Origin: Brachypodius melanocephalos | Taxonomy: Eukaryota > Chordata > Aves > Passeriformes > Pycnonotidae | Direction of reading: 5' to 3' | Length of the DNA stretch: 64,000 bases | Assembly: GCA_013398615.1 (NCBI GenBank) | Contig: VZSR01000243.1 | Location: forward strand, 2,472,135 to 2,536,134 | Part shown: positions 12,501-24,500 of the stretch, piece by piece | Layout of the letters: each line of letters begins with the position of its first letter | Position numbering within the stretch: position 1 is the first letter of the stretch | Position numbers and translations under genes: made by a program | The notes under the pieces: generated by a model | What the model saw: only the letters and a program-made list of their open reading frames with translations | Database searches by the model: none | What the model was told of the DNA's origin: nothing

Positions 12501-15500
12501 TCAAGTTTGTTTTCACAAAGGAGCCTCATGAGTGCCCCGATGTTTTTGTTACTTTCCTTTGAACTCATTGCCCTGCAAGAAAATCTGTCTGGTTGTTTGC
12601 CACCCTTCTGAACGTGTTCCTGCTTGGGATTAACTGATCATACAGAGCAAATATTTCATCATTCATGAGGGGTGATTGATCAGCTCCCAGTCACATCACT
12701 CCTCCCTGCTCTTATATCATTTTGCAGGAACATTTTTCATTTGCTTTCTGCTCTTCCCTTGTCCATCTGTGCTGCTTTCTTGCTTTCTAAATTTCTTAAA
12801 TTGCTGGCTGTGGCTTTTTTTCCTTTGCTGCACCTGCCTGGGGTAGGTACAAACCCAAGGACAGCAGCAGGGTTGTGTTCCTGCTTTTCCCAGACGGGAA
12901 TCAGTGTTTATTTTTCCCCAGACAGGTTTTTAAAGTGTGTTTATATACACTTTCAAGATGAGTCACATTGTTACGTTCTGCATTGTACAACCTCCGTGCA
13001 GAAGATCGCCTTTCCCAGATTCTGAATTTGGTAATGCCCAGAGTGTTGAAGGCAAATATTTCTATTTATTCTAAACATTTCCTGTTGCTGCCTGCTGTTC
13101 CAGAAGGGAAATCGATGGGTTGTGTAGCCTGATAAGGTTTAGGAGGGCGTGCAGCCCCTCAGGGTGAGAAGTCAGAGCTTTGTGGGAGCGAGGAAGTGGA
13201 ATTTCGAGGTAATCCGAGGGATGTTTTTGTCCACGCTGACTGCCCTGCTCCTTTGTCGTCACAGAAGTGCTCCCTGGTGGTTTGCACCGCGGGGAGGTCG
13301 GGGATATTTAATCAAGATCTGCTCGGGGTGCCGGGGCTGTGCAGCATCCCCGAATATTTAACAAAGCTGTGCTCGGGGTGCTGGGGCTGTGCAGCATCCC
13401 CGAATATTTAACAAAGCTGTGCTCGGGGTGCCGGGGCTGTGCAGCATCCCCGAATATTTAACAAAGCTGTGCTCGGGGTGCCGGGGCTGTGCAGCAGCGC
13501 AGAGAGGCTGCACCAGGGCGGCACAACAGATGGGTAAGAGCAGGAGAGGAGCAGAAATTGTGGGATTTCTCCCCGGTGGCAGCAGCGAGGAGCAGCCAGG
13601 GTTAACCGGGTGATGCGGGACATCCTTAAAGCCACAGTGGGAGCTTTTTTCTCCCCAGTGGGCAGCGGCCAGCTCGGATGCCAGAGCCGGGCAGCAGCGC
13701 ATTGCAAAGGCGGCTTTGTTCCAGCCATGCCAAACCCTTATCAGAGCGGGGAATCTTTTTGTCGGACTCCTTTGGCGGCCGTGAGATGCCCCGGAGCAGC
13801 AGCAGCGAGGTTCCCGGGTGGTTCCATGGTGTTCCCCCTGGCAGAAACGCTGCGGGCTGCGGGGAGCTGGCGGAGGAGCGGGGAAGAACCTCTCGGGAAG
13901 GGCGATGCGCTGACAGGTGGCCGTGGGATCCTTTAACTGCTCGGTTTTCATCTCCCAGGCAGGCGGGGACTCCTTCCTTTGTGTGTGTATGTGTGCTGGG
14001 AGGTCAGGCGGCTCCGCAGGGAAAAGGATGCGGGGCTGGGATGGAGTTGCAGTTGGATGGGGGAATAATCTCAGTGGAGGTGGAAGGGGTGTGGGGGGAA
14101 AAGACTTCAGGTGGAGAAATATTCTGTTTTCATGGGAGCACCTGGCAGTGGTTTTGGTGAGTTGCAGAGTGAAGCCAGCAGATTTCAGGATTCTGGAAGA
14201 AAGGGCCAAGCAAAGTTAAGGAAGTCAGTGGGAGCAGGGATGAATCCAGTCGGGTTGGGATTGGGATTGGGAGTAAGAGGTGACACAGGGCAAGGCTGAA
14301 GGTGGAGACTGGGGCAGTGCTTTGTGGGAGGCTGCAGAAGGCTGGTATCTGCTTGGATAAACAGATTGGAACAGTTTGGAGGAATGGAGGAGCTGGAATA
14401 GCCATAACAGAATATCACAATGCAGAGGCACACATTGCACCAGCAGTGCTGGAGAAAGAGATTGGACCACGGACCGTTTTAGGACAATTAGGACAATTTC
14501 CCTTCTCTTTGTGAACGAGCTGTGAGCTATTCCAGCTCAGTACAGCAGGGAATGGGGGGCAGAGGGGTGCTGGGTGCTGGATGGGGCTGTCTGTACCAGG
14601 AGGCTGCTGCAGCCCAGGCCCTGGCACAGCCCCGTTGGTGCTCACTCTGCTCTCCCCAATGGCAGCTATTGAAGCTTTAGCAGCTGTCAGGGAGCTCTCC
14701 CTTTGTGCTGAGCCTGCACAGGAGCAGCACAGCTGAGGGCTGCTGCTCAGTTCCTGGGACCAGGAGAGAGGGGGTGGCTGTCTCCTATTCCCAGTGGCAT
14801 CCCAAGAACTCGATTATTTGTGTTGGGTTTGAGGTGAAATTGTGGTGCTGCTCGTCCCTTCTGGCTGCCCCTGCAGTGTCACTGGAAGTACAGTGGCATA
14901 ACATTTAACTGTCCCGAGGGAAGAGAAGAAGGATAGATAATGGAGGCACTACTGTGATGGTTTCACAGGGACCTGTAATTAGTGTGAGCTCCTGTTTCTG
15001 TTATTTTTCTCGGTGTGTAGGGCAGCCTTCCCTGGTCCACCTGTTTTGCTTTCCCCTTCATCCTCCCTGAAACTGGGAGCTGATCCGGCTGAGATGCACT
15101 CGGGCTGGTGTCTGCCTGATCTTCCCAGCCTGCAGCACAGTGCTATAACCCAAATAAACGCAGGGGTTCCTTTGATTAGTGCTCCATCTCAGAGACATCT
15201 GCTGCCGTTATTGATGTGCCTGTTAATCTTCATTTTCAGGCACACTGACTGCTGGATCCATTATCTGTCAGTGCAGAGCAAGGGCTTCTGGGGTGAAATA
15301 TGCACCAGTGCAGGAGAACACAACATGCAATGGCTCCACAGGAAAAACAAAACAAAAAACCCCCAACCAGACAAACAAGCAAACAAACAAACAAAAACCA
15401 ACAAAAAAGAAAAACAACAACAACAAAAACCCCAGATGGATTTAGTGCCAAGCAGAGGCTCATAAGGAACTTAAGGTGTGTGTCTTTGTGATACAGGGTT

Positions 15501-18500
15501 AGAAATTCCAGGCAAGGGATCTGTGGGTGGGCAGCTCAGCCAGCCTTGCCCACTGCATCATTCCAAACTGGAGGCTTCCAGCTGGGATCTGCTACCTGTC
15601 CGTGGTGCTGTGTGCTCTCCATTTATCCTGACATTTATCCTGCTGTGCTGTCCATGTTGGGATGGGATTCCTTTGGCCTCAACCTACAGGAAAAGGCTGG
15701 TTTGCCTCGTGCTCCTCATTTTCAGAGACCACCTTGATTTAAAGAAGGCCAGAACTGCATTAAACACCCTCATGGACATCAGCATTTGTGCTTCCCTCAG
15801 GGATTTGGGGTCGTCCATGGCAGTGGCTGATGAAGAAACTGTCCAGACAGATTCTGGCCATGCCGCAAATGCTTCTCCTGGCTGGTGGAGGCTCCGGCTC
15901 TCACTCCAGCGCCTGTTGATGCTGAACCTCCCCAGAGCCTTTTTTTTTTTTGCCTCCCATCCATCCCTGCACCTCTCCTGCTCCTGGCTCTCCACTGATT
16001 GTCTGAGGTGGTGTTGGGGACAGCAGGTAGGGGTTTGTTTCCTGGGTGAGGTGGGACCTGCTGCTGGTGAATGTCTTTAGTTGTGTGTGGTTCCTTTTGT
16101 GCAATTAAGGAGAGCTAATTAGCTCCTTTTAGTGCAGTCTCCTTGCAGAGGTAGCTGACCTCTTGTTAATCCTGGATTAAGTTCTTACTAAGAACTGGCT
16201 CTTTGTGTGTCCCAGTTAAGATGTTGACACTTTGTTCTCTCTCTCCCCTTGTTCTCCTCCTCCCCCTCTTCCTCCCCATGCCTGTGAGCACATGATTCTC
16301 TGCCTCCTCCAGCCCCCACTGCTGTAGGAGTCCATGGACTCTGTGAAAATGCCACTGCCAGCTCAGAAATGAGTTTTGCTTGGTCTGGCACCTGTCTAGG
16401 AGCCCATTTTCCACAAGGGAAAAGGGAGAGTGCTTCTTGTTGCTTGACAGGGTGGGAATCCTGTGGGGTTTCAGGAGTAGCACCCGTGGGTTGAGCAGGA
16501 GTTGTCAAACAGGACCAATATCCCAGCCAGAAAATTCCCCCTGGCCCATGCTGTGCAGTCAGGAGTCCACCCGTTCATTCCTAAAGAGGGTGAATGGCAG
16601 AAAAGCAGCTGTGGAATGAGCAAAAAGCAAATTAAACATGTGCAAAACGCTAATTACCACCCAGTTACCCACGAGTACTAGTCCTGCTTGCGCGTCTTGA
16701 GGTTGTTGCACTGAGTTTTCCCTCAGGACATGTTTATTTTTGACATTTCCGATATGTCTCTTTCAAAGACAAGGCTGGAAATACAATGAAAGTGTGACCC
16801 CCTGGTTCTGTTCTGAATTTAGCTGACAAGCAGAAATGTTGGGGACCAGCTGTCCCAGTGGCTCTAAGTTTTCAAACCAGATCATATTAAAGGTGGACAA
16901 AGAATTATGGGGAGGAGAAATGAGAAACCTTTGGTGTTTTCCAGTCCAGGTGCTCATTGTTGCCTGACGTTTTGCAGACAGATTTTTAAAGGCTCTTTTT
17001 TGTTCTGCACGGCTGGTGTGGCTTACAGGGAGGGTTGGATTGCTCTGCCTGCCTGGAGCGTTGATCCCAGCCCCACCTGATGCTCTGCAGGCCTGGACAC
17101 TCAGGCCCAGCTCTGTCCCACGGATCTATCATCAGCGCCGGGCTTTAATTACTCGGACAGTGCCTCATTTCCTCGGGGCTGGCAGATGCAATATGCATGA
17201 GAGTGCTTGTGTTACAGGCAGCAGGACAGCCCTGCAGGCACTGAGGGGCAGTTTGGGGAAGGAGAAGGCTCTGCCTGCCTGGACGCTGAAGAGCCTGGCA
17301 CAGGAGTGCCCAAAATTGGAGCATTCTCGGAGGGAGGGATCCCCAGATGTGACTCCGGTCCTCCTGCAGGGTTTGGCAGAGCTCTGGTGTCCAGGCTGAG
17401 GTGTGTGACCACGTCCTGCTCACATTGTCCTTCACACATGAAACAAAGTCCTTACCCTGAGCCTTGAACACCAGACTCATGCAAGCAACCCCAGCTGACA
17501 TTAAATGCATTCTTGCAGTTCTTGAACTAGACAGGAACTTGCAGCTCTACATGCAGAAGAGCTTCCTTAAAGGTTCCTGAAGATCGTCTCTCAGTGCAGT
17601 ATTATCTAACTTTTATCACCACGGAAGAAGCTGTCTTCAGGGCCAGGGATGGTGCTGCAGAAATGTAAAAACTGTTTGTCCTCCCAAGAGTTTTGGGTGA
17701 AACTTTGCAGATCTGATGAAGTTTGTAAAGCTTTTGAGGTGCTGTGTGGTTTTCCAAATTCGCCATAACTTTACCCCTTGCACATAAAAGCTTAAGTAAC
17801 TTTTCTCTGAATAAGTCTTGCATTTTTACTACTGCTCTCACAATGCTTTTGGAGCAGGAGTTTTGTTTGATTCATCTTCTCTCCTGCCAGTCTGAAGGGT
17901 GGGTTAGACTTAACCTCGTGTCTATCCTGCCACTCCATGACTGCTTTGAGCCTTTGTGTGCTCCAGATCTGAAGTAGCCACTATATAGAATTTATCACAG
18001 CATTTGGGTCAGTGTAACTCATGTAAATATTGAAAAATATCATCTGTTCAAACCTTAATAGTTATCCAGACTAAATAAATCAGAATTTGTGGAGGGTAAG
18101 AATTATGTTTTAAACGTTTTTCTCACTTTCTGGAAGAGGAAAAAAAAACCAAAACCAAAACAAAACAAAAAACACTGAAAGATCCATAGGCTGTAAAACA
18201 AAAGGGGACCATTCAGATATCTCATTCCAAGCCCTGCTGAATGTGTGAGGCTTGAATTGATTCTGGTTCGAGGTACAGAACAATGTTTGGGAGAACACAA
18301 ACCCTTGCATAATAATGCTTGCCACAGATGGGTAATTGAGCCTTGAATTAGTTACAGTGGTTAGTTTTGTTTGCTTCCCAAAATAGGTTTCTCTTGTCTA
18401 GTCAGGATTCATCCAGCTTCCGCTTTCAGCGCTTCCAGCTGGTACCCAGTGAGATCAAACCTGGATTCCAGGTGAGCATTTAAATCTTGGCATTCCTTGA

Positions 18501-21500
18501 CCTCCAGGCTGTGCTGAAAGGATTCAGGGCCACTGTCTTTAGTGCTGGTTGCTCTTATCTGAGTTTATCCAGATTATCCACTCACTGAACCTGGATACAA
18601 TGCTGGACATGGTGTTTCAGTGGGAATCACACCAGCCTTGGGCACAAAGAGTGGGAAAATTGAAGGTAAAATGTCATTTCCTTGAAATAAATTTCTAATT
18701 CTCCAGACGGCAAACTTTGGGAAGCGTTTGAAACAACAAAATTGACGTCGGGCTGATGGATGGAATGAACTTATTAAAACAGTGGCACATAAGCAGTGAA
18801 TTTATGTGCACCTGGGTGTAATCTCTGAGTAATACAAAGGTGGTGGTCCTGTTGTGGTGCCCAGACAAAGGTGTGCATGGTGCTGGTGTTTTCAGTTTGA
18901 AATCCTGTGCAGGTTTGAATTGTGCTGCTCTGAGCCTGCTGGAGCACCTCCTGCTCCCCTTGATTTTGATTACAGCCAGATGATGGATAATCAGCCTTTT
19001 GGGAAGGTGCTCCTCCAGGAATCAGCACTCAAAGCTGGCACTGATTGTAAAGAGGAGAGAAAATGCTCAGCCCTGGTTATGGAAGTGGCAAAATGCAACA
19101 GAAGCAGGCAAAGGGCAGAGTGATGAGTATTTCCAGCACCCAGGGAACAGCTCCTTGGTTGTCAGTGGGGAGCAGTGTGGCCCTGAGGGGGTAACTCACA
19201 GCATCCTGAGTCCAACAATTCAGTGTAATTCCACATTTGTGCTCGGATCGGGGCTGTTAGTACAGTTCCAGTTCAGTCCTGCACTATTTCCTTGCACACA
19301 CAAGGCCTGATTTCATAGACTGGGAGGTGAAGTGCAAGCTGGGTGATTGTTTTGCTGTCTTATCATTCTTCACCTGAATTTTTATTGTACTAAGAGAGAC
19401 TTATTGTCCCTTATTTATTGTATTGGGAGGGAATGAAGTCCATCTCCTTATTCTGGAATAAAGATGTCCCAAAGCAGGTTTGGAGGGATACAGTGTCCTC
19501 AAAAGAAACACCACGTACCAGCGCTGAAAAAGCTGTAAACTTTGCTTGATAATGTTGCTTTGAAAATCCCAGGCCTGTTTACACATGGATAAGCACAGCA
19601 AAAGAAAAAAAAAAAAAAACAAACCAAAAAAAACCCAAATTAGCTTCCTAGACGGAACTGGCTAAATTGCGTTGAGGTCACCTTAAACCCTGAATGAGCG
19701 TTGTTTAATTCAGCTCAGATAATCCACGCGGCCACTTAATTAGGGTTTAATTTTCCTGCCTGTTCCTGCTTACACGCTTTGAAACTTTCTCCCAGCAGTG
19801 CGTGTTCAGCAGGGAGGACAAAACACAATGTTTCCAACCTGTTGGGTTTTAACTCCTAGGGTTTGTTGAAGCCCTTGGAAAGCATTTAGGGTCACTTTTT
19901 CGGGTTCCTTGGGGGAGATGCGAGTTGGGCAGGCAGGGGTGGGTGCATTATTTAATGCGCTGTGTACACAGGAAGGACAAACACATTTCCAACCTGTTGG
20001 ATTTTAACTCTCGGGTTGTTTAAATCCTTGAAAAGCGTTTGGGGGGGTCTTTTTGGCATTAGGGGGTGACTCGAGCCGGGTGGGTGCATTATTTAATGCA
20101 CTGGGCATGCAGAGAGGACAAACACATTTCTAACGTGTTGGGTTTTAACTCCTCAGGTTGTTTAAATCCTCAAAAAGCATCTGGGGGGTCTGTGGCATTA
20201 GGGAGAGACTCGAGCTGGGTGGGTGCATTATTTAATGCTCTGCACACACAGAGAGGACAAACACATTTCCAGTCTGTCAGATTTTTAACTCCTCAGGTTG
20301 TTTAAATCCTCTAGAAGCATCTGGGGGTCTCTGGCATGTGAATGGGGCGGGCAGGGGTGGGTGCATTATTTAATGCGCTGTGTATGCAGGGAGGACCAAC
20401 ACAACGTTCCCAACCTGTTAGATTTTAACTTCTGGAGTGGTTTAAATCCTCGAAAAGCATTTGGGGGTCTTTGGCATGAGAGTGGGGCGGGCAGGGATGG
20501 GTGCATTATGCAAAGCGCTGCACACGCAGGGAGGATAAACATAATATTTCCAACCTGTCGGATTTTTAACTCGTAGCGTTTGTTCAAGCTCTCTGAAAGC
20601 GTCTGGGGGTCTCTGGCATTAGGGGAGAGGCGAGAGGGACGGGCAGGACTGGATGCATTATTTAATATGCTGCACACAGAGAGAGAACAAACACAAACGT
20701 TTCCAACCTGTCGGATTTTAACTCGTAGGGTTGTTTAAATTCTCTGACAGCGTTCGGGGGGTCTCTTTGGCGTTGGGGGGAGGCGAGCGGGGCGGGCAGG
20801 GGTGGGTGCATTATGTAAAGCGCTGCGCAGGCGTGTGCGCGGAGCGTGTGCGGCCGCACCGGGCAGCATCACCGGGGGGACGGGCATGGGCACGGCCGGG
20901 GCCGGGGCAGCGTGTCCGGCAGTGCCCGCACGGAGCCCCTGAGAGCCCCGGGGAGGGAAGGGCAGGGCCGTGCCATGCTGCGGGAGGTGAGTACCCTCCC
21001 GGCTGGCCGCTCCGAGTGCATGAATGAATGAACCCCCCGTGAATGCCGAGCGATCCCGAGTGAATTCCTAACTGCTGCTGCTGCTACTCCACGCTCCCGA
21101 ATGGCTGCCAGGTTAGTGCTGTCGCTGTCCCCGCTGGCTGTCACACACATGTGTCACACGCAGGGCTCGGCTCCATCGCACACAGGCGCTCTCCGGGCAG
21201 ATTAAAGCTGGAGTCCATGTTGGTTGCTGCTGCTGCTGCTGCTCTCCGTTCGGGGGGCTGGAAAGCAGGCGGCGTGACATCATGGTGCGGGGATGCTTCG
21301 TTCCTCTTCCTTTCGGCGGGCTGATCCCTTTATTTTATTTCATTTCATTTCATTTCATTTCATTTCATTTCATTTCATTTCATTTCATTTTATGATTTAT
21401 TTTATTTTCTCTCCCTGTTCTCCCACCCCCCACGCACGTGCCCTGCTTCTCCTGCGGGGCGGAATTGCTAAAACAGCCTTTTCGATTGTTCAAAACAATG

Positions 21501-24500
21501 GGAAAATCGGATTGTTTGCATTTCTTTTCTCTTTTTTCTTTATTTTTTTTTCTTCCCCCCGCAGCTTTCATTCCCCTCACCCCTCCTCGTTTCCCCTTCA
21601 GGCCCTGCTGTGTCCCCCATCCCCCCATTCCCATGGGGACAGTTATTCCTGCCGTAACATCTGGGTCCAGGGAAGGAGAGAGGCGGGAGGGGGTCGGGGT
21701 TGGATGCGTCACGGAGCTGCTGCAGGAATATGGTTGGATTTGTTTGCCCATGTGCTCCCCTGCCTCTACAAGGGCTCGTGGTTCCGCTTTGCCTTCCTCT
21801 CCCGGTGTTTGTGTGTTTGCACTGATGGGGAGAGGCAGGATTTGGTTTGTGCAGCTTTTTCAGGCTGTGCTCCAGAGTCTATACAGGTGGCTTTTTTTTT
21901 TTAATATATTTTTTGGCAAGCGAGAACAGTAGGAAGTGAAGATTCATTGCACTGTGTGTGTTCATAGACAGGGAGAATCTGTGAATGTCCTAAAAATTGC
22001 TTTTTCTTCGATTACTGGTGGCTGGCATTGTCCTGTGCATCATGGAAATGCTGGTTTAGGAAAGAGAACATATTCCTGTTCCCTTGCTCCATTAAATCAC
22101 ATGCATCTGCAGGAGAAGCTGGTAAATTTAGGATGGGGCTTGTGATTTTGACTCAGTAGGGTGGAAACTTCAGGTCAGATCTTCGAGACGTATTTTACAG
22201 CAGTGCCATAACTTGGAATCTCCAATATTTTCTTGGAGAAGCCCCCAGCGGATGAACAGCTGGATGAGGCAAGAGAGAATCTGTTGAAGGGGGGGACAAG
22301 GTTGGGCCAGGTCCTTAGGACAAAGGGCAGTTTGTGACTCTTGCACTGGGGGGGTCTGACCCTCTCTGTTTTGCACTGGGAGCTGGCCACTGCTGCTGCA
22401 CGACTGGAGCAAAGCCGGGGGAAATAAATACACAGAGGACATTAACCAGAAATTGTCACGTTGTTATTTTCAGAAAGGTAAAGGGAGGCAACATCAAGGG
22501 CTGAAACAAAGGGAAGTCGCTTTGATCCCAGCTTTGAAGATCACAACATCTCCCATTAACTTGTGACAGGCTGCTTGCTGATAAGCTGTGGGAGTGAGTG
22601 GGAAGATGCAGAGCTCCAGCTTTGTCTCCTGCTCCTGATGCACAATATCCCTGTCNNNNNNNNNNNNNNNNNNNNNNNNNNNNNNNNNNNNNNNNNNNNN
22701 NNNNNNNNNNNNNNNNNNNNNNNNNNNNNNNNNNNNNNNNNNNNNNNNNNNNNNNGAGCCTTCCTAGAGCCTTCCTCAGAGCCTTCCTAGAGCTTTCCTC
22801 AGGCACACTGGCAGCTGGGCTTTGTGAAAAGCTCCCTGGGCTCAGGGGGACAGTGCTGTGCCAGAGATAAAGTCCAGAAAGCCTCGCTGGAGTTACAGCA
22901 GGGAAAAGTGCCTGAGCTCTCCTGGAGAGAATCTAGGAGTTGTATCACACCTACATCCCCACCCGAAAGTAGGCCTGGGTGTTTATCACCAGCTCTGTTG
23001 CTTTATCTCTCTTCCTTGAAATAAAGCTCGTATGACAGCAGCATTGCATCCCCAAACCGCTGAAGGATTCTGATGTTAGCTTGGAAACAAGGATTAAAAT
23101 AAACAAGGCTTGGATTTATTTTAATTTTTATTTTTATCCTTTGAGCTGTCAGGTTTTCAAAACTTTTCCTCACATCAAAGATGGTTTAACAGTGTCTGTT
23201 GTTGTTTTGGTTATTTTTTTAACAAGGCTTGCAGAGCTCTGTTCTGCCCCAAGTTCCAGGCTTGGAGATGTTGGTGGAAGCATCAGACATTGCTGTTAAT
23301 TACAAGAGCTGTTGACTTTGTGGTGGAGAGGGGAGGAAAACAAAGCCTGGATCTGTTCCTCTTTGGGAAGCACAGCTGTAGAGTGGGTGACCTGCAGGTG
23401 ACTGTGCTGGGGCTGTGTCTGTCACCTGGGGATGTGAAATTCTTCCTTGGTGCTGTTTCTCCTTTACTGCTTCCCAGATTTCTTTGTGTTTTCCATCATG
23501 CTTTGTTTTTTGTGGCTTGCCTTCCTTTGGAGCAGATGCAATTATAATAATTTGTGGCTGAGGGAGGGGTTTAGGGTGTGATTTATAACCCATGGTGGTT
23601 CCCTGCACATTAATGACCCTTTCCAAGTTATGACTGGTGTGTTATGACTTCATTATTAAGATCTACCTTGTTGTATTCCAGAAACATTTTCCAACTTTTC
23701 CTTGGGATTTTTGCTGTCACTCCAAGCAGAAAGGGAGAGGTTGCTTCCAAGCTGGGCTGAGAGGGAGTTTCTGTGAGAGATGAGGCCGTTTGTCCATGGG
23801 TCTGTCTCCAGTGGTAACCAGGATCGGGTGATCCACAGGGACAATGACATGGTTAATAATGCATCTGCCCGTCCTCTCACTGCTGCCTGTGGGCAGAAGG
23901 CAAATTCCTTCCTAATGCTTGCAGTGATTTGCTAATCCTCTGAGGCATAATAATTGCATTAATTTTATTTCATGAATATGCAAACATGTGATTGGGATGT
24001 CACGGGAGGACAGCATTCTGCGAAATGTCAAAATAGACAGAATAAATCTTAAACAACGCTGGACTTTTCTACTAAAAAAAAACATGCAGCAGGCAGACTA
24101 TTTTTATGATTCTTTTCAAAGCACTTGTGAAACACTCCTTGAGTTCTGCAGAGCCCTGCAGGTGTCATTGCTTTTTTGACTTATTGCTTTCTCTTTTGTC
24201 TCTCTTGCTGGGAGATGTAATAGAAATATAACATTTCGTTATTGCTTGTAGAGCAATGGTAGGCCCTGGGAATTGCTCCAGGATCCGTGCAGGTTTTCAT
24301 TCTTGGATTATCAATTTGAAGGGAGTGTAGGTTGGTGATCAAAAGTTGTTACCATCTGCTTGCTGTTTGGGAGACTGCATAATGAGCTTCGAATCTCCTC
24401 GTTTTCCACTGATGTCAGACTGGATGGCAGAAAAGTATCTTTGTAGGCGTGTAATTAACCCCTCTAATAGCTGTTTCTGAGGAGAATTAACTCTTTTCAG

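Noticed and set aside
13358..14209. 283-codon minus-strand open frame
   Set aside because: Its C-terminal part is a translation of the 50-bp minisatellite and the rest is antisense of a GC-rich block.
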